Positions 7,337 to 15,361 of a stretch of 40,454 nt of DNA are shown here, one piece after another. Position numbers and translations under genes: made by a program. Origin of the DNA: an uncultured Alphaproteobacteria bacterium (GTDB taxonomy: Bacteria > Pseudomonadota > Alphaproteobacteria > Thalassobaculales > Thalassobaculaceae); NCBI GenBank assembly GCA_902578675.1, contig CACHDV010000010.1, positions 1 to 40,454 on the forward strand, read 5' to 3'. Each line of letters begins with the position of its first letter. Within the stretch, counting starts at the first letter, position 1. The notes beneath the pieces are model-generated. The model worked only from the letters and a program-made list of their open reading frames with translations. It had not been told where the DNA came from and did not search any database.

Positions 7337-8434
7337 ATGGCTAGTAATACCTTCGGTAATATTCTTCAGTTTAGCACTTGGGGTGAAAGCCATGGAATTG
7401 CCATCGGAGGTGTTGTCGATGGTGTTCCACCCTTAATACCGCTTGTCGAGGAAGATATTCAATATTACCTGGACAAACGGAAACCAGGACAGTCTCGTTT
7501 TACTACTCAACGAAAAGAACCAGATAAAATTAAAATTTTGTCTGGTGTATTCGAAAATAAAACCACAGGTACACCGATAAGCTTACTCATCCAAAATGAA
7601 GATCAACGATCGAAAGATTATGGTGAAATAAAGGATCAGTTTCGTCCTGGGCACGCAGATTTCACCTATCAGAAAAAATATGGCATCCGTGATTACAGGG
7701 GGGGCGGTAGATCCTCCGCGCGAGAAACTGCTATGCGTGTAGCAGCTGGCGCTATTGCTAGAAAAGTCTTAGATCTAAAAATTGAAAACAAAATCTCTAT
7801 AAAAGGGGCGCTAGTCCAAATCGGCCCTCACAAAATAAATAGAAGTAATTGGGATTGGGATCAAATAGATCAAAATCCTTTTTGGTCACCAGATAAAAAT
7901 ATGGCTTCACACTGGGCGGACTTTTTAGACGAGGTCCGTAAAAAAGGTTCTTCAGCAGGAGCAGTGGTTGAAATTGTTATCACAGGCGTCCCTATTGGGC
8001 TAGGCGAACCTTTGTATGGGAAACTAGATAGTGATCTAGCTAGTGCCATGATGTCGATAAACGCTGTGAAAGGCGTAGAAATTGGGGATGGCTTTAATTT
8101 AGTCTCAACACCAGGAGAGGTAGCTTCTGACGAAATTAGGATGCTGGACGGACAACCTGACTTTTTAACTAATAAGGCTGGCGGAATTTTAGGTGGAATA
8201 TCAACAGGTCAGCCTATCATTGTAAGGTTTGCCATAAAACCTACAAGTTCCATTCTTACACCGAGGCGCTCAATAGATAGATTTGACAATGAGGTAGAGG
8301 TTCGAACTAAGGGGCGGCACGACCCATGTGTAGGTATACGAGCGGTACCCGTTGGCGAGGCAATGGCAGCATGCGTTATAGCTGACCACGTTCTTAGATA
8401 TCAGGCGCAATGTCTATCGAATTCAACGCTTTAG
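7337..8434 (+). CDS. aroC: Chorismate synthase
   Basis: AroC converts 5-enolpyruvylshikimate 3-phosphate to chorismate with reduced FMN, the last step of the shikimate pathway. The 365-aa protein shows the signatures GESHG near residue 14, [14 protein letters not shown] near 103-116, [13 protein letters not shown] near 120-132 and the C-terminal GRHDPC stretch. Length is normal (350-370 aa). It begins 19 bp after fabI and is probably co-transcribed with it. The window also carries a class II DAHP synthase at 23826-25220, the first enzyme of the same pathway, as a separate unit. Confidence 0.97.
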   Translation: MASNTFGNILQFSTWGESHGIAIGGVVDGVPPLIPLVEEDIQYYLDKRKPGQSRFTTQRKEPDKIKILSGVFENKTTGTPISLLIQNEDQRSKDYGEIKDQFRPGHADFTYQKKYGIRDYRGGGRSSARETAMRVAAGAIARKVLDLKIENKISIKGALVQIGPHKINRSNWDWDQIDQNPFWSPDKNMASHWADFLDEVRKKGSSAGAVVEIVITGVPIGLGEPLYGKLDSDLASAMMSINAVKGVEIGDGFNLVSTPGEVASDEIRMLDGQPDFLTNKAGGILGGISTGQPIIVRFAIKPTSSILTPRRSIDRFDNEVEVRTKGRHDPCVGIRAVPVGEAMAACVIADHVLRYQAQCLSNSTL

Positions 8435-8446
8435 GAAAAAGACGCT

Positions 8447-8477
8447 TCGGCCAAAACAAGTTCCTTCTTTTGGCTGA
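8447..8477 (+). other. Intercistronic hairpin after aroC
   Basis: Arms TCGGCCAAAA (8447-8456) and TTTTGGCTGA (8468-8477) form a 10-bp stem with one G-U pair and an 11-base loop, 12 bp after the aroC stop. No U-run follows, so complete termination is not expected. It may be a leaky terminator or a 3' mRNA stabiliser before the next gene. Confidence 0.5.
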
Positions 8478-8500
8478 CTAGAAAAACAGAAGGGGAAAAG

Positions 8501-9010
8501 ATGAGTAGTTTATTTACCTGGCGCCTGTTATTCTCTCTGCTATTGTCATCACTAGTTGTCTGTTACTCCCCTACCAACAACGCGCTATCTCAAGAAAAAG
8601 AGGAAAAAGAGGAAGAAGAACTGGATGACTTAGCAAAAGAGCGACTAGAAAAAGAAAAGGAGCAAAAGAAACGAGACAAGCAATTTAATGAAGAAAAGCT
8701 GTATAAATTTATGGTCGGTAGAGACGTGCTTACGCTACCGCTATTTTATATTTCACTCTACGTTAAAGGAAAGTTAGTAGAAGGAAAACTCCGCGTAGCT
8801 ATTCAAACAAAAAGTCCTGCGGCACGAAGGTCACTAAATCCAGAAAAAATGGCCATCAAAGGAATAATTTATCCGCTAGCCGTAAGAATGTGGGAAAAAG
8901 GTCGCCCTACTTCAGAGGATATTCGAAATTTTAAGATTGATGCAAAAGCGCAATTGAAAATTCGCTATGAAGAACTGGTCAAGGAAGTCTACATTGAGTC
9001 TATTTTATGA
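8501..9010 (+). CDS. Small exported protein of unknown function
   Basis: I do not recognise this 169-aa protein. Residues 1-30 form a signal peptide or anchor (WRLLFSLLLSSLVVCY, then polar). Residues 31-66 are almost wholly Glu/Lys/Asp and should form a charged helix or coiled coil. A folded domain of about 100 residues follows (FMVGRDVLTLPLFYISLYVKG to the end), rich in beta-strands and ending in a long amphipathic helix. The layout (anchor, linker, small alpha/beta domain) recalls FliL-like proteins, but no flagellar gene is near and the resemblance is weak. The ATG has a good SD (AGAAGGGG). It lies 66 bp after aroC and ends 17 bp before the convergent tlyA. Confidence 0.65.
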   Translation: MSSLFTWRLLFSLLLSSLVVCYSPTNNALSQEKEEKEEEELDDLAKERLEKEKEQKKRDKQFNEEKLYKFMVGRDVLTLPLFYISLYVKGKLVEGKLRVAIQTKSPAARRSLNPEKMAIKGIIYPLAVRMWEKGRPTSEDIRNFKIDAKAQLKIRYEELVKEVYIESIL

Positions 9011-9027
9011 CCCCAAACAAATACCCT

Positions 9028-9826
9028 CTATATTTTCTCCGCCAATATAAAAAACTCTTTATTTCCTCCCCGCCCTGGCAATGAAGACTGAATACTCCCT
9101 TTGAATTTCCAATCTTTTAAATTAAAAAACCAACTTTCCATTTGTCTTAATAATTTTATCCGCAAATCAACGTCGGTTATCACTCCCGTCTTTTTTAATT
9201 TTCCCGGCCCAACCTCAAATTGTGGCTTAAATAGACATAATAATTGTCCACCAGTTTTTGAAAGCGCTATACAAGGAAGGAGTACTTTCTTAATAGAAAT
9301 AAAACTAACGTCACAGACGATGAGGTCTACAGGATCTGATATTATTCGATTATTCAGTGATCTAGCGTCGGTGTTCTCGAGATTCACGACCCGCGGGTCC
9401 GATTTTACTTCGTCAGCCAACTGAAACCTTCCAACATCAACCGCATATACTTTCTGCACCCCCCCCCCAAAGTAAAACATGAGTAAACCCTCCTGTTGAA
9501 GCTCCAATATCCAAGCAGATTTTATTTTTTAACTCTATTTTGAAGTGTTCGATGGCTCTAGCTAGTTTAAAGCCACCCCTTGAAACCCATTCTTTTGATG
9601 AGTTGATCACTTTTAGTTCTGATTTTCTAGAGACTAACCTGTTTGCTTTTTTAGCAACTTCTTGGTCACAAATTACTTGACCCTTGATGATCAAATCCTT
9701 TGCATGCGTCCTCGACCTTACTAAACCATTCAAAACTAAAAGTTGGTCAAGCCTTATTTTATCTTCATCTGTTATGGACAAATCCGTCAACGGCTTAAAC
9801 TTTTCTGGTCGAATACGATTAGCCAT
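9028..9826 (-). pseudogene. tlyA: TlyA-family rRNA 2'-O-methyltransferase, frameshifted
   Basis: Two overlapping frames together encode one TlyA protein. The first (9826-9437, 129 aa) holds the S4 RNA-binding domain (RLDQLLVLNGLVRSRTHAKDLI) and the start of the SAM-binding domain (LDIGASTGGFTHVLL). The second resumes at KVYAVDVG and runs to the stop at 9028 with VCDVSFIS, LFKPQFE and NKEFFI, which supply the Asp, Lys and Glu of the expected K-D-K-E catalytic set. The frame breaks in a run of ten G (plus-strand C at 9459-9468); nine G would give one 265-aa protein of normal length. All motifs remain, so sequencing error, slippage or phase variation are as likely as true decay. TlyA methylates 16S/23S rRNA 2'-hydroxyls. 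It lies 8 bp after dxs. Confidence 0.85.
9459..9468 (-). repeat. Ten-base poly-G tract inside tlyA
   Basis: Ten consecutive C on the plus strand (G in the tlyA mRNA) lie at the junction of the two tlyA frames. Nine G restores the frame with one residue more than I expect in this loop of TlyA; six G would restore it at the usual loop length. A tract of this kind is prone to polymerase slippage and to assembly error. Confidence 0.8.
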
Positions 9827-9834
9827 TATTTTTT

Positions 9835-11754
9835 TTAAGCTGAGACTGAGCCACTCAATTCACTATTACCGAGAGTTTTAACAACAACGTCTATTATACT
9901 TGCCGAATCTAATTGCGCGATTTTATATTGCTCATCCGAAGAAGCATGATCAATAAATATATCTGGCAGTGTCATTGGACGAACTTTCAAACCACCATCC
10001 AGCAAACCTTCAAGTGCGAGAAAATGCAAAACCTGACTCGAGAACCCACCGACCGAGCCCTCTTCAAGAATTATCAAGAGCTCATGGTCTTGAGCCATTT
10101 GCTTTATAAGTTCGGTATCGAGTGGTTTTGCAAACCGTGCATCTGCAACCGTAGTGCTCAACCCAAGGGCTGCCAATTGCTCCGCAGCCAACAGACAATC
10201 TTTCAACCGCGAGCCTAAAGATAGTATGGCAACAGTAGAACCTGTACGAATCACGCGACCCTTACCAATCGGCAAAGGCGTACCATGGTCTGGAAGCTCT
10301 ACCCCCACACCCTCACCTCTGGGGTATCTAATTGCAGAAGGGGCGTCGTTTATATCTCTGGCTGTGGCTATCATATGCACTAATTCGGCTTCATCTGCGG
10401 CCGCCATAATAATAAATCCAGGAAGGCAACAGAGGTAAGCTAAATCAAAGGCTCCTGCATGCGTTGCACCATCTGCGCCCACCAAACCTGCTCTATCGAT
10501 TGCAAAACGGACAGGCAGCCCCTGGATCGCGACATCATGAACAACTTGGTCATAAGCTCTTTGAAGAAAAGTGGAGTAAATCGCTACGAAAGGCTTTAAA
10601 CCCTCTGTTGCCAGGCCGGCCGCAAATGTTACAGCATGCTGTTCTGCAATTCCAACGTCAAAGCTCCTCTGCGGGAATTGTCGTGCAAATTTATCTATAC
10701 CTGTACCAGATGGCATCGCTGCCGTGACCGCAACGATCCTTTCATCTTGCTCTGCTTCTCGTATAAGCGATTTAGAAAAAACCTCTGTATAAGATGGAGC
10801 GTTAGCTTTAGCTTTGGATTGGGCGCCCGTAACAAGATCAAACTTCTGTACAGCGTGATATTTCTCCAATGACTTTTCAGAAAATGGATGACCGCGGCCC
10901 TTTTCTGTTACAACGTGCAGCAATACAGGTTTGTCCTGCTTAGCATTTTTAATATTTTGTAATACTGGCAGCAGGTGTTCTAAATTATGTCCATCAACAG
11001 GGCCCACATAATAGAAGCCTAATTCCTCAAAAAGTGTTCCACCGGTCACCAATCCTCGCGCATATTCCTCTGCCCTTTTGGCTGTTCGCTCTAGTTGTTT
11101 AGGTAGATGAGAGGCGAGCTGCTTAGCTAGGTCTCTTAAGCTCCTATATGACGTGGAACTAATCAGCCTAGATAAATACGAGCTCATTGCACCTACAGCT
11201 GGGGCTATAGACATATCGTTATCATTTAAAACAACTAAAAGTTTTGAGTTCCCTGCACCAGCATTGTTCATAGCCTCGTAAGCCATGCCCGCACTCATAG
11301 CCCCGTCACCAATTACCGCAATGACATGATTTTTCTCGGATTTTAAATCTCTGGCAACTGCCATGCCTAACCCCGCAGAAATAGAGGTCGAGCTATGCGC
11401 AGCTCCAAAAGGATCAAATTCGCTTTCCGCTCTTTTTGTAAACCCAGATAGCCCCCCGGTTTGCCTTAGTGTTTTTATTCTATCTCTGCGGCCGGTTATT
11501 ATCTTATGCGGGTAGGCTTGGTGACCAACATCCCATATTAATTTATCATAAGGGGTTTGATAGACGTAGTGGAGAGCAATTGTTAGTTCCACAACACCCA
11601 GTCCAGCCCCTAAGTGACCGCCAGTTACAGAGACTGCATTTATCACCTCTTGACGCAACTCTTGTGCGAGTGCGGTTAGATTTTCTGGCTTAAGTCCCCG
11701 TAAGTCTTTAGGGTTCTTAACCAGATCCAATATAGGTGTATTGCTGTTCGACAT
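9835..11754 (-). CDS. dxs: 1-deoxy-D-xylulose-5-phosphate synthase
   Basis: Dxs condenses pyruvate and glyceraldehyde 3-phosphate to DXP with ThDP and Mg2+, the entry step of the MEP isoprenoid pathway. The protein is 639 aa from the ATG at 11754. It shows [20 protein letters not shown], the ThDP motif [18 protein letters not shown], the [23 protein letters not shown] segment with the catalytic acid domain, and a transketolase-like C-terminal domain ([13 protein letters not shown]). A TTG nine bases upstream (11763) is an alternative start, but it would almost touch the ispA stop. It follows ispA with about 12 bp between, and the pair feeds the same isoprenoid route. Confidence 0.97.
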   Translation of the reverse strand: MSNSNTPILDLVKNPKDLRGLKPENLTALAQELRQEVINAVSVTGGHLGAGLGVVELTIALHYVYQTPYDKLIWDVGHQAYPHKIITGRRDRIKTLRQTGGLSGFTKRAESEFDPFGAAHSSTSISAGLGMAVARDLKSEKNHVIAVIGDGAMSAGMAYEAMNNAGAGNSKLLVVLNDNDMSIAPAVGAMSSYLSRLISSTSYRSLRDLAKQLASHLPKQLERTAKRAEEYARGLVTGGTLFEELGFYYVGPVDGHNLEHLLPVLQNIKNAKQDKPVLLHVVTEKGRGHPFSEKSLEKYHAVQKFDLVTGAQSKAKANAPSYTEVFSKSLIREAEQDERIVAVTAAMPSGTGIDKFARQFPQRSFDVGIAEQHAVTFAAGLATEGLKPFVAIYSTFLQRAYDQVVHDVAIQGLPVRFAIDRAGLVGADGATHAGAFDLAYLCCLPGFIIMAAADEAELVHMIATARDINDAPSAIRYPRGEGVGVELPDHGTPLPIGKGRVIRTGSTVAILSLGSRLKDCLLAAEQLAALGLSTTVADARFAKPLDTELIKQMAQDHELLIILEEGSVGGFSSQVLHFLALEGLLDGGLKVRPMTLPDIFIDHASSDEQYKIAQLDSASIIDVVVKTLGNSELSGSVSA

Positions 11755-11766
11755 AACGTTCAAACT

Positions 11767-12651
11767 TTACTTTTGTCTTTCCAAAACAAATTTGGCTAGG
11801 GACCTAAGGTGGTCCGCTTCTGTGCCCCATAATTTTAATGCTTCAATAGATTCGTTCACCAGAAATACCGCCTTATGCCTTGCCTCTTCAACCCCTAATT
11901 TTGCTACTAGTGTAGCTTTTTCCACTTTGGCATCTTGCCCTCCAGGTTTTCCGGTCGTACCTATGTCGCCTTCTACGTCTAATAAATCATCTACTATTTG
12001 AAAAGCTATTCCAAATCCATAAGCGTATTTTTTGAGTGCATCAAGTTGCAACTTGCTAGCACCACCTAGAATGCCGCCAGAAACCATGCAAAACGCAAAA
12101 ATTTCTCCGGTTTTAAGACTCTGCATTTGAACTATTTCGTCGACGGACAATTTCTTTCCCTCTGTCAGTAAATCTAACATTTGCCCTGCGACCATTCCCC
12201 GATGCCCAGCAGCTTTCGCTAAAGAGTTAACAAGCTGGCATCTTACAGAGCTGTCCAACGCTGTTAAAGGGTCAGACAAAATTTCAAAAGCCAGAGTTAG
12301 TAAAGCATCACCAGCTAGAATTGCCGTTGCCTCATTGAAATGCTTGTGACAACTTTTTTTCCCTCTTCGAAAATCACTGTCATCCATTGCGGGCAAGTCA
12401 TCGTGAATTAATGAGTAGCTGTGTAAAAATTCTACGGCTGAGCCCACCCGAAACGCAACTTCCTCTTTTACACCGAACAGGTTGGAAGACTGAAGCACCA
12501 TAAATGGTCGTATCTTTTTCCCCTCGCCAAGTGAACTGTATTTCATCGCGTCGCACAGGATAGCTTCAGCGTCCAAGGCTCCTGGGAGGAGATCCTCCAT
12601 GGTTTTATTTATCTTAGTTGCACAATCAGCAAGTGCCTTGCTTAAAGTCAT
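11767..12651 (-). CDS. ispA: Farnesyl/geranyl diphosphate synthase
   Basis: IspA is a trans-prenyltransferase that elongates DMAPP with IPP to farnesyl diphosphate, the precursor of ubiquinone side chains and undecaprenyl carriers. The 294-aa protein has the first Asp-rich motif in LIHDDLPAMDDSDFRRG (DDxxxxD) and the second in FQIVDDLLDVEGD (DDxxD). GKKIRPF supplies the diphosphate-binding Lys and Arg, and GEIFAFC precedes the second motif. An ATG with AAGGA upstream fixes the start. It lies between xseB (29 bp upstream) and dxs, the usual alphaproteobacterial order. Confidence 0.95.
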   Translation of the reverse strand: MTLSKALADCATKINKTMEDLLPGALDAEAILCDAMKYSSLGEGKKIRPFMVLQSSNLFGVKEEVAFRVGSAVEFLHSYSLIHDDLPAMDDSDFRRGKKSCHKHFNEATAILAGDALLTLAFEILSDPLTALDSSVRCQLVNSLAKAAGHRGMVAGQMLDLLTEGKKLSVDEIVQMQSLKTGEIFAFCMVSGGILGGASKLQLDALKKYAYGFGIAFQIVDDLLDVEGDIGTTGKPGGQDAKVEKATLVAKLGVEEARHKAVFLVNESIEALKLWGTEADHLRSLAKFVLERQK

Positions 12652-12680
12652 AAAAATCCTTCATTATTCGTGAAATAGAC

Positions 12681-12923
12681 TCATTCATCGAAGTCCGTAA
12701 TCTCTACTGCACCGCCTTCTTGAGGTAATCTTATTTTTTCTACTTTCAGCCGAGCTTCATCCAATTTGGCCTGACAATGTTTCTTTAATAATGAGCCGCG
12801 TTCATATGCAGATATAGCATCTTCTAATGATCCTTGACCGTTTTCCAAACGCTCTACAATTTCTTCAAGTTCTTTCAAAGATGCTTCAAAATTTAAATCC
12901 TCTATTTTACTTTCTTTACTCAA
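12681..12923 (-). CDS. xseB: Exodeoxyribonuclease VII small subunit
   Basis: XseB is the small subunit of the ATP-independent exonuclease VII, which trims single-stranded DNA from both ends with XseA. The 80-aa reading from a TTG at 12923 equals the length of E. coli XseB. The start is supported by AAGGAGGA (complement of tcctcctt, 12928-12935) five bases upstream. The conserved core is FEASLKELEEIVERLENGQGSLEDAI and YERGSLLKKHCQAKLDEA, two long helices. A longer in-frame reading to 12974 lacks such a site and adds residues not expected in the family. It lies between the HDAC-like gene and ispA. The large subunit is not in the window. Confidence 0.92.
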   Translation of the reverse strand: MSKESKIEDLNFEASLKELEEIVERLENGQGSLEDAISAYERGSLLKKHCQAKLDEARLKVEKIRLPQEGGAVEITDFDE

Positions 12924-12998
12924 AATTTCCTCCTTGAAACTGACAATTACTGAGTTTCTTAACAGAATCCGCAAAGATTTTATTAGTTACTTTGAAGA

Positions 12999-13928
12999 TT
13001 AAGCTTGTACCAGTTCCTCCACATGCGAAGCAACAGATGACGTAAGGGCTAAAAGGTCGTAACCGCCCTCCAAGGTCGATATCAAACGGCCATTGGTGAA
13101 TTTGTCTGCTACTTCTAAAAGTTGTTTTGTCACCCAAGCATAGTCATTGTCTCGTAAATTTAATCCGGCAAGCGGATCATTCATGTGAGCGTCGAATCCG
13201 GCGGAAACCAGCAGTAAATCGGGCTGAAATGTCTCCAATCCTGGCAATATAACGTCTAAGATGGCCGTCCTAAACTCACTACTACCGTCGCCTGCGATCA
13301 ACGGACAATTTACAATGTTATCAAATTCTCCTCTTTCACTCTTTGATCCGGTTCCAGGATATAGAGGCATCTGATGTGTGGAACCGAAGAATAAGTTTTG
13401 ATCTGACCAAAACATTTCTTGAGTGCCATTGCCATGGTGAACATCAAAATCAATCACGGCCACACGTCCAACACCATGTCTTTGTCTAGCATAGGCTGCT
13501 GCAATTGCGACCGTGTTGAAAATGCAAAATCCCATAGCTTGACTTGTTTCGGCATGGTGTCCAGGCGGCCTCACCGCACAAAAAGCATTTTTTGATTCGC
13601 CCAAAACTACTGCGTCTACAGCAGAACAAGCTGCCCCAGCCGCCCTGAGAGCGGCTTCCAACGATCCCGGAGACAAACATGTATCAGCATCAAGCCTCGT
13701 GATCCCAGACGAGGGCACACTAGCCACAATTTGATCTATATATTTTTGAGGATGCATCAATCCAATACAATCAAGCGCTGCTCTTTCCGCATCTCGCCTC
13801 ACTAATCTCCCGGCAAGTCCTTCTCGTTGAAGCGCTTGTTCTACGGCATCCATACGAGCTGGCCTCTCCGGATGTCCTTCTCCCATATTATGCCCTAGAC
13901 AGCCTGGGTGACTAAATACTATGGTCAT
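12999..13928 (-). CDS. Histone-deacetylase-family (acetoin-utilisation-like) amidohydrolase
   Basis: This 309-aa zinc amidohydrolase belongs to the arginase/deacetylase fold, whose bacterial members remove acetyl or similar groups from polyamines, acetylated lysines or small amides. Motifs seen are HNMGEGHPERPARM near the N-terminus, AVRPPGHHAE (catalytic His pair), VIDFDVHHGNGTQ (zinc Asp and His), SAGFDAH (second zinc Asp) and LEGGYD at the end. The ATG at 13928 gives the family's short N-terminus (MTIVFSHPGC); a TTG five codons upstream is possible. It opens the xseB-ispA-dxs-tlyA block, as in many alphaproteobacteria. Given the polyamine-type importer in the window, acetylpolyamine amidohydrolase activity is possible but unproven. 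Confidence 0.9.
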   Translation of the reverse strand: MTIVFSHPGCLGHNMGEGHPERPARMDAVEQALQREGLAGRLVRRDAERAALDCIGLMHPQKYIDQIVASVPSSGITRLDADTCLSPGSLEAALRAAGAACSAVDAVVLGESKNAFCAVRPPGHHAETSQAMGFCIFNTVAIAAAYARQRHGVGRVAVIDFDVHHGNGTQEMFWSDQNLFFGSTHQMPLYPGTGSKSERGEFDNIVNCPLIAGDGSSEFRTAILDVILPGLETFQPDLLLVSAGFDAHMNDPLAGLNLRDNDYAWVTKQLLEVADKFTNGRLISTLEGGYDLLALTSSVASHVEELVQA

Positions 13929-14025
13929 ATTAAAGCTCAACAAAACATTTTTCTTACACTAACCTATGTGTAACTATTTTTCAAAAATAGGAAAACTATG
14001 ATTTTATACTTTACAAGGAATAGAA

Positions 14026-14064
14026 ATGGTGGCTTATCCCAACAACCATTTTTGTGTTCAGTAA
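14026..14064 (+). CDS. Possible 12-aa leader peptide before the efflux adaptor gene
   Basis: An ATG at 14026, preceded by AAGGAA at a good distance, opens a 12-codon reading frame (MVAYPNNHFCVQ) ending in TAA at 14064. It lies 127 bp upstream of the proposed GTG start of the RND adaptor, in another frame. It may be a translated leader that affects adaptor expression, or chance. There is no homology argument. Confidence 0.2.
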   Translation: MVAYPNNHFCVQ

Positions 14065-14191
14065 CGAAATCTTGTTTAAACAGCATGTATTGAACTTTCT
14101 AACGTCAATACCATCTAAATCATACGTAAATCTACTTCGTAGATGTCAATACATAAAAAATTCATCCAACAATCAAGATTGGGGGAAGTTA

Positions 14192-15352
14192 GTGACTCAT
14201 TCTTATGATTTTCGCAAATTGGAACAGCATAAAATTCGCCAAAGTTTAAAATTATGTCATGACCTTGTCATTTTTCTTGCACTCTCAGCCATTGTGTTTT
14301 TTTACATCGAAACCACCCGCGCGGAGCAACGATCTAGTCCTGTTTTTACGGATAAGGTAATCTTAGAACCTATGTCTCAAACTATGCCAGTATTGGGTAG
14401 GGTCGTAACCAACCAATCTGGGATCGTTGCAACACGAATTGCAGAACGGATAGAAAAACTAGAGGTAAGAATCGGTGACCGAGTAGAGAAAGGCGCAGTA
14501 TTGGCGCGACTTTCATCAGATCAACTACAGCAATCACTTCGCCTTAAAAAAGCTGAGCTCAGCCGAGCAAAGGCAATAGGAGAAAAAAGTAACGCCGAAT
14601 TCAAAAAAAAGGAACAAGCGAGGCAGCGTATTATTGCTCTGCGAGGGTCAACGGCATTCCGACAAGATAGAGATCATGATAGCCAGCGTGACCTTGAGAT
14701 GGCTGCTGGATCACTAAAAGAAGCGGAAGCAGAGGTGGCACGTGCAGAAGCGGCATTAAATATGGCACAACAATTTTTGAGAGATACTCTCATAAAAGCT
14801 CCTTATTCAGGCATTATCATTTCCACACATATCGTTCCTGGAAGTTATACTAGAACAGGCGATCCAATCGTCACAATGCTTAATGATGATGATCTTGAAA
14901 TAGAAGCTGACATACCAACAGTGCGTGCGCTCAACTTGGTTCCAAAAATGCAGGTTCAAGGAAAATTACAAAACGAGGTTCCGTTCAAAGCCTCTCTTCG
15001 TACAGTCATCCCTCAGGAAAATATGCAAACGCGTACTTTAGCGGCTCGCTTTATCTTGGATGCGAGTCCCCAAAAACTAAGAATAGTCGGGAATCAATCA
15101 GTAACACTAAACATTCCAATAGGAACCCCAACACGCATCACTACCGTACACAAAGATGCCATTCTTATAAATAAAGGTAATAAGAATGTGTATGTTCTTA
15201 AAGATAACAAGGCAGTAAAAAAAGCTATCAAAATAGGTCGATCAGTTGGCGAACGCTTCGAAGTCATTGAAGGCCTTCTACCTGGAGATATAACGATCAC
15301 TCGCGGAAATGAGAGACTAAGGCCAGGTGAAATTGTTAAAGCTGTGAACTAA
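14192..15352 (+). CDS. RND efflux periplasmic adaptor subunit (membrane fusion protein)
   Basis: This protein bridges an inner-membrane RND pump to an outer-membrane channel. After an N-terminal hydrophobic anchor (LVIFLALSAIVFFYIETTRA) come a lipoyl-like half (IAERIEKLEVRIGDRVEKGAVLARL), a long alpha-helical hairpin (about 130 residues rich in K, E, A and R), the second lipoyl half (TLIKAPYSGIIISTHIVPGSYTRTGDPIV), a beta-barrel and a membrane-proximal domain ending in LLPGDITITRGNERLRPGEIV. I chose GTG 14192 (GGGGGA upstream), giving 386 aa; a GTG at 14054 would add 46 residues of no recognised domain. No ATG is available before the anchor. It lies 9 bp before the pump gene. No outer-membrane factor gene is in the window. 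Confidence 0.9.
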   Translation: MTHSYDFRKLEQHKIRQSLKLCHDLVIFLALSAIVFFYIETTRAEQRSSPVFTDKVILEPMSQTMPVLGRVVTNQSGIVATRIAERIEKLEVRIGDRVEKGAVLARLSSDQLQQSLRLKKAELSRAKAIGEKSNAEFKKKEQARQRIIALRGSTAFRQDRDHDSQRDLEMAAGSLKEAEAEVARAEAALNMAQQFLRDTLIKAPYSGIIISTHIVPGSYTRTGDPIVTMLNDDDLEIEADIPTVRALNLVPKMQVQGKLQNEVPFKASLRTVIPQENMQTRTLAARFILDASPQKLRIVGNQSVTLNIPIGTPTRITTVHKDAILINKGNKNVYVLKDNKAVKKAIKIGRSVGERFEVIEGLLPGDITITRGNERLRPGEIVKAVN

Positions 15353-15361
15353 GGCCAACAC

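Noticed and set aside
8501-9010. Lipoprotein call for the small exported protein
   Set aside because: The Cys in LVVCY is preceded by Val at -1, which does not fit the lipobox.
10154-10872. Plus-strand reading frames within dxs
   Set aside because: They lie opposite a complete, well-conserved dxs gene and have no recognisable motifs or SD sites.
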